DNA of 6,411 nt. Origin: Acidimicrobiia bacterium (GTDB lineage: Bacteria > Actinomycetota > Acidimicrobiia > Acidimicrobiales > Poriferisodalaceae). Positions 1-5,410 of this stretch are shown here, piece after piece; position 1 is the first letter of the stretch, and each line of letters begins with the position of its first letter. The DNA is taken from assembly GCA_026983855.1 (NCBI GenBank), contig JALSTE010000804.1, positions 1 to 6,411 on the forward strand, given 5' to 3'. The translations under genes were made by a program, and so were the position numbers. Below the pieces are notes generated by a model. That model was not told the DNA's origin and did no database searches. It saw nothing but the letters and a program-made list of their open reading frames with translations.

Positions 1-40
1 CTGAAGCCCCGGGGTCGGAACCACCACTCCCCCTGGGTGT

Positions 41-484
41 TCAGCCCGGGTTGCCGAGGGATTCGGGGTCTCCGGCGGGACAGCAGAGTATGGACGCCTT
101 TTCCAGGGCCGCGTTGCGGTGGATGGTGGCATCGAGGTACCCCGGATGGTCACCCAGCTTGAGGAACGCGGCCCGGCTCGGGTACCAGACCGCCAGGACC
201 TGGTGATAGGAGTCGTCGGGATCGCCGATGACCACCGAGGCGACCGGGGCGGACCACAGGAGTCTCCCACCGGTGGCGGCCACGGCCGCCGCACCCACCG
301 CTCCATAGCGGGCGTAGGCCTCCTCCCCGCTGACCTCCACGTCGAGACCCTCGGGAGGGTTCGGCCCGTAGTCGGCCCTCTCCCGGAACCGATTCAGGTT
401 GATCATGACGATCGGCCCGTCCTCGGGCGTACCGGCCACGCCGACGATCTCCTCGATGGACTCCGCCGTCGGATTGACAGCCAC
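41..484 (-). CDS. DUF1330-like dimeric alpha/beta-barrel protein
   Basis: Predicted 147-residue cytoplasmic protein of unknown function resembling the DUF1330 family, which has a small ferredoxin-like alpha+beta fold. The core starts with a beta strand, PIVMINLNRF (residues 24-33). It continues through SGEEAYARYG (52-61), the strand pair GGRLLWSAPVASVVIG (72-87), the strand VLAVWYPSRAAF and a closing helix/strand with the HPGYLDATIHRNAAL segment (about 113-127). No signal peptide or membrane segment is visible. I chose the GTG at 484 because a GGAGGG Shine-Dalgarno sequence lies 10 nt upstream. An ATG at 517 and another at 658 are in frame, but they add only a Pro/Gly/Arg-rich stretch unlike the family. 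The gene lies downstream of the dehydrogenase on the same strand, 280 bp away. Members often sit in catabolic neighbourhoods, but no substrate can be named. The fold call is fairly secure; function is unknown. Confidence 0.82.
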   Translation of the reverse strand: MAVNPTAESIEEIVGVAGTPEDGPIVMINLNRFRERADYGPNPPEGLDVEVSGEEAYARYGAVGAAAVAATGGRLLWSAPVASVVIGDPDDSYHQVLAVWYPSRAAFLKLGDHPGYLDATIHRNAALEKASILCCPAGDPESLGNPG

Positions 485-494
485 GGTGCAGGAT

Positions 495-500
495 CCCTCC
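495..500 (-). promoter_or_regulatory. Ribosome binding site deciding the DUF1330 gene start
   Basis: GGAGGG on the minus strand, 10 nt before the GTG at 484. It is the best Shine-Dalgarno match near any of the in-frame start codons (484, 517, 658). The protein made from 484 also begins close to the conserved family core, which supports this start. The spacing is slightly long. Confidence 0.5.
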
Positions 501-593
501 CCGGGGCCCGGCCCCATTGACTCCCGGGCCGGATCTGGTCGCTGATCCCCTCGGTCCGGGCTTCGCCCATTCGGGGATTGGGGACCGGCTCCG

Positions 594-623
594 GTCGATT
601 CGAGCCGGTGGGTTCGAATCGAC
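594..623. repeat. Perfect 10-bp inverted repeat, extended to a 13-bp hairpin
   Basis: The arms GTCGATTCGA (594-603) and TCGAATCGAC (614-623) are exact reverse complements separated by 10 nt. Within the spacer, C605-G612 and C606-G611 also pair, and G604-T613 is a wobble on the plus-strand RNA, leaving the tetraloop GGTG. On the minus strand the wobble becomes an A-C mismatch. The element lies 110 bp upstream of the DUF1330 start codon and downstream of its candidate promoter at 659-688, so it would fall in that gene's leader. It could be an operator for a dimeric repressor, an mRNA leader structure or a terminator; there is no T-run after it. The structure is certain, the role is not. Confidence 0.6.
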
Positions 624-658
624 GGAAGCCGGCACCACGGTGTCCCCGGGTGCCCCAT

Positions 659-688
659 TTGCTACCGCGGAAGTGTGACCAATGTCAA
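659..688 (-). promoter_or_regulatory. Candidate sigma-70-type promoter for the DUF1330 gene
   Basis: On the minus strand a perfect TTGACA (688-683) is followed 18 nt later by TAGCAA (664-659), a weak -10 match sharing three of six positions with TATAAT. It lies between the dehydrogenase stop codon and the DUF1330 gene and points at the latter. It predicts a start of transcription near 652 and a leader of about 170 nt containing the 594-623 hairpin. An exact TTGACA is notable in DNA this GC-rich, but the -10 is poor. Confidence 0.4.
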
Positions 689-701
689 TGTGGGGGATCT
701 C

Positions 702-723
702 GGGGGATCAGGGGCGATCCCCC
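702..723 (-). terminator. Candidate terminator hairpin after the dehydrogenase
   Basis: GGGGGATC (702-709) and GATCCCCC (716-723) form a perfect 8-bp stem with a 6-nt loop, 41 bp beyond the dehydrogenase stop codon. A second copy of GGGGGATC at 692-699 could act as an alternative pairing arm. No U-tract follows, so this would be the U-less type of hairpin often proposed in high-GC bacteria. Its place just before the candidate promoter at 659-688 fits a boundary between two transcription units. Confidence 0.4.
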
Positions 724-764
724 CGGGGCGGGAGGGGTCGGGCGGCGGCATCCCGGTGAGGTGC

Positions 765-1637
765 TCAGGGTTCGGCGGTGGCCCGGGCCTCACGAACGAG
801 GTTGGCCACCTTGTAGCGCTCGTCCCCGGGGACGCGGGGCGCCTGGCGCTCAAAGGCCCGGCTGATCTCGCGGTATCTCTCATCGGCGTACTCGCGGGAA
901 TGGCTGTGGGTGAAGATCATGTACTCCCCGTCCTCGACACCGACGATCACGTGCTCCCCGGCCTCGAGGGGGTCCATCCCCATGGCCAGGACGGCCTGGG
1001 CGAGGCGGTTGGGCTCTCCCCGACCCCCCAGGTCGGCCGGGCGGTTCCGGGTGGCGTCGTGGATACGGCTGGAGACGATCCCCGGGCAGGCCAGGGAGAC
1101 CTGGACGTTGTGGGGCATCTCCCGGCGCAGGACGTCGGTGAGGCCGAGCACGGCGTGCTTGGACGCCGTGTACAGCCCAGCGCCCACGTGGGGCACACCG
1201 ATGCTGTGTTCGGAGGCCGTGTTCACTATGAACGAGGTGGCGTCGGTGGATGCGAAGCGGCTTCCGAAGACCTGGCTGCCGTTGAGCATCCCCTTGACGT
1301 TCACCCCGAAGACCCAGTCGAAGTCCTCCGGACGGGCATCCACGAGTCGGCCCCCGAGGCTCACCCCGGCGTTGTTGCAGAGGATCTCCACCGACCCGAA
1401 ACGACTCCAGGCGTAGTCGGCCAGGGCGACGACGGCGTCGTGGTCGGACACGTCGCACACGAAGGCCGCTGACTCCACCCCCAGTGCCGCCGCCTCCTCC
1501 GCGGTTCGTTCGGCCGCCTCGGGCTCTATGTCGGCCACCACCACCGAATTGCCCCGTCGGGCCAGGGCCATGCACAGGCCCCGACCGAGGCCGCTTCCCC
1601 CTCCGGTCACCACGGCGGTCTTGTCGGTCATTCGCAT
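765..1637 (-). CDS. Classical short-chain dehydrogenase/reductase (SDR), NAD(P)-dependent
   Basis: Predicted 290-residue cytoplasmic oxidoreductase with a single Rossmann domain, interconverting an alcohol and a carbonyl on an unidentified substrate. The motifs are complete: dinucleotide-binding TGGGSGLG (residues 11-18), NNAG (88-91), and the catalytic tetrad Asn113, Ser142, Tyr156 and Lys160, with YTASK as the YxxxK signature. Asp36 at the end of the second beta strand suggests a preference for NAD(H). ACPGIVSSR after the active site is the usual PG turn. The C-terminal tail of about 90 residues, acidic/basic and helical (for example EYADERYREISRAFERQ), is longer than in a minimal 250-residue SDR. 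I chose the ATG at 1637 because GGGG lies 5 nt upstream. An ATG at 1631 is possible. A GTG at 1685 would add residues encoded by the upstream repeat and is unlikely. The gene is divergent from the aminotransferase. Family certain, substrate unknown. Confidence 0.93.
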   Translation of the reverse strand: MRMTDKTAVVTGGGSGLGRGLCMALARRGNSVVVADIEPEAAERTAEEAAALGVESAAFVCDVSDHDAVVALADYAWSRFGSVEILCNNAGVSLGGRLVDARPEDFDWVFGVNVKGMLNGSQVFGSRFASTDATSFIVNTASEHSIGVPHVGAGLYTASKHAVLGLTDVLRREMPHNVQVSLACPGIVSSRIHDATRNRPADLGGRGEPNRLAQAVLAMGMDPLEAGEHVIVGVEDGEYMIFTHSHSREYADERYREISRAFERQAPRVPGDERYKVANLVREARATAEP

Positions 1638-1653
1638 AGAGTCCCCACGATCT

Positions 1654-1786
1654 CCCCACACCGATGGTGACACGTCGGGAGCCACCGTGCCCGACAGGGG
1701 AGATTCCCAGCGGCGCCGGACCCCACACCGATGGTGACACGTCGGGAGCCAGCGTGCCCGAAAAGGGATTCTCCCAGCGGCGCCGG
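1654..1786. repeat. Tandem duplication, two 66-bp copies with a 67-bp period
   Basis: Copy 1 (1654-1719) and copy 2 (1721-1786) match at 60 of 66 positions, with one base between them. Each copy holds the dyad CACC-GAT-GGTG, a longer dyad TCGGG-N10-CCCGA (extended to GTCGGG/CCCGAC in copy 1), a small hairpin GGGA-NNN-TCCC and the palindrome CGGCGCCG. Three of the six differences fall exactly in the 3-nt loop of the GGGA/TCCC hairpin (GAT in copy 1, TTC in copy 2), leaving its stem unchanged. The period is not a multiple of three, so this is not a repeated peptide. The duplication fills most of the gap between the divergent dehydrogenase and aminotransferase genes, ending 16 bp before the former's ATG. 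A duplicated operator or leader element is plausible; a neutral duplication is the alternative. Confidence 0.9.
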
Positions 1787-1841
1787 TGACTCCGGTGAGG
1801 GGACCGTCTACTCCGCTGGACCCTCTGAACCATGGGGGCGG

Positions 1842-1847
1842 TACAGT
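1842..1847 (+). promoter_or_regulatory. Candidate -10 box for a leaderless aminotransferase transcript
   Basis: TACAGT fits the TANNNT -10 pattern common in Actinobacteria and ends 8 nt before the GTG at 1856, so transcription would begin at or next to that start codon. No Shine-Dalgarno sequence lies in reach of this GTG or of the ATG at 1832. CTGGAC at 1816-1821 is a possible but badly spaced -35. The hydrolase start at 4510 shows the same geometry. Confidence 0.4.
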
Positions 1848-1855
1848 CGCGGGCC

Positions 1856-2944
1856 GTGACAGGAAAACCCAGAAAGCCCGTCCTGGATGCGGCGGCCTAT
1901 GTACCGGGCCGATCGCCCGACACCACGCCCGGGGCGCCGGGCCCGAACCCGGCGATCAAACTGTCGGCCAACGAACGGGATGTTCCCCCCTCTGGGGCCG
2001 CGCTCCGTGCCGCGATGGAGGCGGCCAGGTCCGCCAACCGGTATCCGGACAACCGATCCGAACACCTCCGGCGGGCCCTGGCCCGGACCATGGGTGTCGA
2101 GCTCGACAACGTGGCGGTGGGCTGTGGGTCCTCGGGTCTGCTGCAGCAGATCGTCCAGGCCTTCGTGGAGCCCGGCGTCTCCGTGGTCTATCCGTGGCGG
2201 AGCTTCGAGCTCTACCCCATCCTGGTCGGTCTGGCCGGTGGGACCCCGGTAACCGTGCCGCTCGTCGCCAACGGTTTCGACCCCGGCGCCATCGCCGACG
2301 CGGTCGATGACCGAACCTCCCTGGTCCTCCTCGCCAATCCGAACAACCCCACCGGAACGCTGCTGGAGAAGCCGGAGCTCGAGGCCCTGATCGGGGCTCT
2401 GCCCGAGGACGTGATCGTGGTCGTTGACGCCGCCTACCACGAGTACACCGGACAGGGGGACGAGATGCTGGTCCGCCTGGTGGAGGACCACGACAACGTG
2501 ATCGTCACCCGGACGTTCTCCAAGGCCCGCGGACTGGCCGGGATGAGGGTGGGCTGGGCCCTGGCCTCCGACGAGCTGATCGGCTACCTCCACACCACCC
2601 AACTCCCCTTCACCGTGAACAGCATGGCCCAGGCCGCGGCCGAGGCCACCCTGGCCGACACCGACACCCTCGCCCGCCACGTGGCGGAGTGCGTGTCCGA
2701 ACGGGGAAGGGTTGCTGCCGCCCTGGTCGCTCGGGGATGGGAGATTGTCGATTCCCGGGCCAATTTCGTGTGGCTCCCCACCAGCGAGGCCTCCGAGGTG
2801 GCGGCGGGCCTGGAGACCCGAGGAGTCATGGTCCGCCCCTTCCCCGGTGAGGGAATCCGGGTGACCATTGGCTCCCCCCCGGAGAACGATGCCTTCCTGG
2901 ACGCCATGGCCCAGCTCCGACCGGTCCCCACCCCCGAGGACTGA
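1856..2944 (+). CDS. hisC: Histidinol-phosphate / aromatic amino acid aminotransferase, PLP fold type I
   Basis: Predicted 362-residue cytoplasmic aminotransferase of the HisC/Pat group, which exchanges amino groups between glutamate/2-oxoglutarate and histidinol phosphate or aromatic keto acids. Numbered from the GTG at 1856, it shows the N-terminal IKLSANE (34-40), NRYPD (61-65), the cofactor-phosphate region GCGSSGLL (89-96), WRSFELYPI (114-122) and NPNNPTG (161-167). It also has the PLP-contacting Asp191 and Tyr194 in VVVDAAYHEY, the Schiff-base Lys223 in TFSKARGLAGMRVGW with Arg231, and the substrate-carboxylate Arg335 in GIRVTIGSP. The WRSFE segment resembles actinobacterial Pat/HisC2 proteins. 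No other histidine gene is nearby, so an aromatic aminotransferase role is as likely as histidine synthesis. An in-frame ATG at 1832 would add eight residues but lacks a ribosome site and overlaps the promoter region. Family secure; substrate and exact start less so. Confidence 0.92.
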   Translation: MTGKPRKPVLDAAAYVPGRSPDTTPGAPGPNPAIKLSANERDVPPSGAALRAAMEAARSANRYPDNRSEHLRRALARTMGVELDNVAVGCGSSGLLQQIVQAFVEPGVSVVYPWRSFELYPILVGLAGGTPVTVPLVANGFDPGAIADAVDDRTSLVLLANPNNPTGTLLEKPELEALIGALPEDVIVVVDAAYHEYTGQGDEMLVRLVEDHDNVIVTRTFSKARGLAGMRVGWALASDELIGYLHTTQLPFTVNSMAQAAAEATLADTDTLARHVAECVSERGRVAAALVARGWEIVDSRANFVWLPTSEASEVAAGLETRGVMVRPFPGEGIRVTIGSPPENDAFLDAMAQLRPVPTPED

Positions 2945-2950
2945 GGGGGC

Positions 2951-2980
2951 GGTTCGAGTCCATCCTGGTGGGATTGAACT
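2951..2980. terminator. Candidate bidirectional terminator between convergent genes
   Basis: In the 47-bp gap between the tail-to-tail aminotransferase and amidase genes, 2951-2961 can pair with 2970-2980 around an 8-nt loop. On the plus-strand RNA this gives 10 of 11 pairs, three of them G-U, with one G-A mismatch. There is no U-tract. Location supports a terminator more than strength does. Confidence 0.3.
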
Positions 2981-2991
2981 GGTCGGGCGGC

Positions 2992-4452
2992 CTATGACCT
3001 CCATCCGGTGACCTCGGAGGACCAGGGCAGAAGGGGCTCGAGTACGGCCCCGACCCTGAGCAGGAAGGGGTCCGAACCGGGAGGGGCGATGAGTCCCATC
3101 CCCACCGGGAGGCCCGCGATCCTCCCCAACGGCAGTGTGAGCACCGGCCATCCGGCGACGGCCGATGCGGTGATGGCCCCGAAACCACCCCCTGGGTGGG
3201 GACGCCCCAGTTCCACCCTTCCCGCCGGCCGCTCCACGGGTACGGCCAGCACGTCGAGACCATGGCGCTCGAACTCGGCCCTCAGGCCGTCCCGTTCGGC
3301 CAGCCGAAGGGCGCGCTCGACCCGTTCGTCGTAGCCACCGTCGAGGAGGGGAGGTGTCTCCACCGCAGCCTCGAAGAGATCCTGGCCGAACCACCGCAGC
3401 TCCGCTCCGGAGTGTTCGCGGTTGAACTCAATGAGGGCGGCGAGATCGGCGGGTCGATCCACCTGGGGGAGACCCGACAACCACAGGTCCACGCCGTGGT
3501 GGAACTCCTGGAGGAGCAGGGCGAACTCCAACGAGTTGAGCTCCTCCGATTGCGGAACGGTCACCTCCCGCACCACCTGGACCCCCCGGGAGCCGGCGGT
3601 GGCGACGAACGAGTCCATGAGGGCCGCGATCTCGGCCTCGGCCTCGAAGAGCGAGTCGGCGACCCCGATCCTCAGGCCCGCCACACCCCGGGCCGGCTCG
3701 GGATCCGCGGTCCTACCGGGGTGGAGCGGCGGCATCCCTTGGAGTGTTCCGCCGAGCAGCAGCTCGGCCACGGGCAGCAGATCGGCCATGGAGGCGGCCA
3801 GGACACCCACCGAGTCCTGGCGGTGGGAGATGGGGATCACACCATCGGTGGGGACCGTCCCCACGGTGGGTTTCCATCCGACCACCCCGCAGACGGAGGC
3901 GGGGCAGCAGATCGAGCCGTCGGTCTCCGTCCCCAGGGCGACGCGGACCAGGCCCCCGGCCACGGCGGCGGCCGAGCCCGAACTGCTCCCGCAGGCGGTC
4001 AGGCCCCGACCATGGGGATTGAGGGTCAATCCCCCCCGTGCGCTCCAGCCGCTGGTGGATTCCATGGAGCGGAAGTTGGCCCACTCGGAGAGGTTGGTGG
4101 TCCCCATGACCACGGCCCCCGCCGCCCGGAGACGACCCACCACCGTGGCCTCGTTCGGGGGGTCGAATCCCTCCAGGGCGAGGGAACCGGCCGTGCACGA
4201 CACCCCTTCTAGCCCGGCCACGGCGATGTTGCCCTTGACCAGTATGGGGAGGCCCTCCAGGGGACCGGGGGCCGGGGGACGATCGGGGTCGGGCAGCCGG
4301 TCCAGGACGGCCCGAACCGGGTGGTCGCCCTCGTCGAGGGCCGCCAGTCTGGCCTCGAAGGCCGAGATCAGCTCCTCCCGGCGCAACCGTCCGGACTCCA
4401 GCCCGGCCAGCAGATCGGGGACGGTCAGATCGAGGGGTGAGTCGGTGTCCAC
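2992..4452 (-). CDS. Amidase-signature hydrolase, peptide-amidase-like
   Basis: Predicted 486-residue amidase-signature enzyme that would hydrolyse a C-N amide bond to a carboxylate and ammonia or an amine. The Lys/cis-Ser/Ser triad is intact: Lys73 in ILVKGNIAVAG, cis-Ser156 in ACGSSSGSAAAVAGG and nucleophile Ser180 in GTETDGSICCPAS. The 24-residue spacing between the two serines is as in characterised members. GVVGWKPTVGTVPTDGVIPISHRQDSVG (about 189-216), QEFHHGVDLWL (315-325) and FNREHS...WFGQDLF (343-360) resemble peptide amidases of the Stenotrophomonas PAM kind. No GatB or GatC is nearby, so a role as tRNA amidotransferase subunit A is unlikely. No signal peptide is visible. It starts with GTG at 4452, without a clear ribosome site, 57 bp from the divergent hydrolase. 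Cys182-Cys183 just after the nucleophile are a variation on the commoner SIVCPA. Family secure, substrate unknown. Confidence 0.92.
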   Translation of the reverse strand: MDTDSPLDLTVPDLLAGLESGRLRREELISAFEARLAALDEGDHPVRAVLDRLPDPDRPPAPGPLEGLPILVKGNIAVAGLEGVSCTAGSLALEGFDPPNEATVVGRLRAAGAVVMGTTNLSEWANFRSMESTSGWSARGGLTLNPHGRGLTACGSSSGSAAAVAGGLVRVALGTETDGSICCPASVCGVVGWKPTVGTVPTDGVIPISHRQDSVGVLAASMADLLPVAELLLGGTLQGMPPLHPGRTADPEPARGVAGLRIGVADSLFEAEAEIAALMDSFVATAGSRGVQVVREVTVPQSEELNSLEFALLLQEFHHGVDLWLSGLPQVDRPADLAALIEFNREHSGAELRWFGQDLFEAAVETPPLLDGGYDERVERALRLAERDGLRAEFERHGLDVLAVPVERPAGRVELGRPHPGGGFGAITASAVAGWPVLTLPLGRIAGLPVGMGLIAPPGSDPFLLRVGAVLEPLLPWSSEVTGWRS

Positions 4453-4495
4453 CGCGACAGCGTGCCAGTTTTCCCGTCGTCCCGTTCCCTGCCAC

Positions 4496-4501
4496 TAGTT
4501 T
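4496..4501 (+). promoter_or_regulatory. Candidate -10 box for a leaderless hydrolase transcript
   Basis: TAGTTT fits TANNNT and ends exactly 8 nt before the ATG at 4510, the same spacing as at the aminotransferase. No Shine-Dalgarno sequence precedes the ATG. The box sits in a short stretch less GC-rich than its surroundings, inside the 57-bp gap shared with the divergent amidase. No convincing -35 is visible. A GTG at 4504, also in frame, lies too close to the box to be the leaderless start. Confidence 0.45.
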
Positions 4502-4509
4502 TCGTGACC

Positions 4510-5334
4510 ATGGGGATCGAGGAAGTCGGGCCGGGCGCGAGCCGCGCATCGGGGGACGCTGTCGAACCGGGGGGACCGGACGGCATCGAGATCCGCCGTC
4601 TCGATGGTGTTCCCCGCCGGGAGGGGGGTTCTCCCGAGACCGTCCTGGTGTTCCTGCACGAGGGGCTCGGCTCGGTCTCCCACTGGGGAAGCTTCCCTGA
4701 ACGGCTCTGCGACCGGACCGGCGCCGGGGGATGGATCTACAGCCGACCGGGGTACGGGTGGTCCCGTCCCCGAAAGCCGCCCTGGCCCGTCGACCTGTTC
4801 CGCATCGAGGCGGAGGAGACCCTCACGGCGGTGGTGGCGGCCATCGACGCTCCGAGGGTGGTGCTCTTCGGGCACAGTGACGGGGCCACCATCGCCCTGC
4901 GCTACCTGGCCGAACAGCCCGACGACCGGGTCGCCGGGGCGGTTCTCGAGGCCCCCCACGTCTTCGTGGAGGAGTACGGGTTGAGGTCCATAAGGGCGGC
5001 GGACCGTGGCTACGTGGAGTCCGGTCTGGCCCGGGCCCTCTCGCGTCACCACCGTGACGTCGACATGGCCTTCGGCGGTTTCGTCTCCCTGTGGTTGTCG
5101 CCCGAATTCCGTTCCTGGGAGTTCGAGGGACTGGATCGGGTGGACCGCCCGGTTCTGGTGATCCAGGGGTCGGAGGATGAGTACGGGACCATGGAGCATC
5201 CCCGGAGAATCGCCGCCGGGGTGTCCGGTCCCGTCGAGGTGGTGGAACTCCCGGGGTGCGGTCACGCTCCTCACCGGGAGGCCCCCGAGGAGGTCCTGTC
5301 CCTCACCGAGGTGTTCCTGGCGGGACTTTCCTGA
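4510..5334 (+). CDS. Alpha/beta-hydrolase fold enzyme
   Basis: Predicted 274-residue cytoplasmic alpha/beta hydrolase, probably acting on an ester, thioester or similar bond of an unknown substrate. The oxyanion-hole region is VFLHEGLGS (residues 47-55). The nucleophile elbow GHSDGA (121-126) carries Ser123, Asp223 in QGSEDEYGT is the likely acid, and His252 in GCGHAPH completes the triad. IYSRPGYGWSRP (76-87) follows the second core strand. The lid region lies roughly between 150 and 205. The first 25 residues or so are Gly/Pro-rich and probably unstructured, so the true start might be later. The ATG at 4510 is chosen because a TANNNT box lies 8 nt upstream. An in-frame ATG at 4462 would reach back across that box towards the amidase start. 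No signal peptide. Convergent with the kinase-like gene 76 bp downstream. Fold and triad clear; function unassigned. Confidence 0.9.
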   Translation: MGIEEVGPGASRASGDAVEPGGPDGIEIRRLDGVPRREGGSPETVLVFLHEGLGSVSHWGSFPERLCDRTGAGGWIYSRPGYGWSRPRKPPWPVDLFRIEAEETLTAVVAAIDAPRVVLFGHSDGATIALRYLAEQPDDRVAGAVLEAPHVFVEEYGLRSIRAADRGYVESGLARALSRHHRDVDMAFGGFVSLWLSPEFRSWEFEGLDRVDRPVLVIQGSEDEYGTMEHPRRIAAGVSGPVEVVELPGCGHAPHREAPEEVLSLTEVFLAGLS

Positions 5335-5393
5335 ACGCCCGACACCCCGACAAGGTGATCCGGTCCCGGAGGGGGAGGAGGGCCTGACCCACC

Positions 5394-5408
5394 TCGGCCC
5401 CGGGCCGA
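5394..5408. terminator. Short inverted repeat between convergent genes, possible terminator
   Basis: TCGGCCC (5394-5400) and GGGCCGA (5402-5408) are perfect reverse complements around a single base, in the 76-bp gap between the hydrolase and the kinase-like gene and 2 bp from the latter's stop codon. As RNA the loop must open a pair or two, giving a GC-rich stem of about six pairs. There is no U-tract. Position suggests a shared terminator; chance is possible in such GC-rich DNA. Confidence 0.27.
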
Positions 5409-5410
5409 CC

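Noticed and set aside
1..40. CCCCGGGG palindrome at the left edge as a terminator for the DUF1330 gene
   Set aside because: An 8-bp self-palindrome in GC-rich DNA cannot form a proper loop, and too little flanking sequence is visible to judge.
560..637. Possible tRNA, suggested by GGTTCGAATC and a nearby CACCA
   Set aside because: The T-stem does not pair, no D-arm consensus or acceptor match is present, and the TCGAATCGAC segment instead pairs perfectly with 594-603.
485..658. N-terminal extension of the DUF1330 protein from the ATG at 658
   Set aside because: The added 58 residues are Arg/Pro/Gly-rich and unlike the family. The frame crosses the hairpin, and the best ribosome site favours the GTG at 484.
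675..1472. A 265-codon open frame on the plus strand opposite the SDR
   Set aside because: No motif is recognisable, and the opposite strand encodes all SDR motifs in order.
2950..2982. tRNA T-arm-like GGTTCGAGTCC in the convergent gap, as a relic or attachment site
   Set aside because: The surrounding 47 bp cannot hold the rest of a tRNA, no integrase is nearby, and the segment forms an imperfect hairpin with 2970-2980.
1808..3394. A 528-codon open frame on the minus strand across the aminotransferase and the end of the amidase
   Set aside because: Its translation is rich in Gly, Arg, Pro and His with no recognisable motif, and it lies opposite two genes with full catalytic motifs. Long antisense frames are expected at this GC content.
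3196..4212. A 338-codon open frame on the plus strand inside the amidase
   Set aside because: Low-complexity Gly/His/Arg-rich translation antisense to a complete amidase, with no family resemblance.
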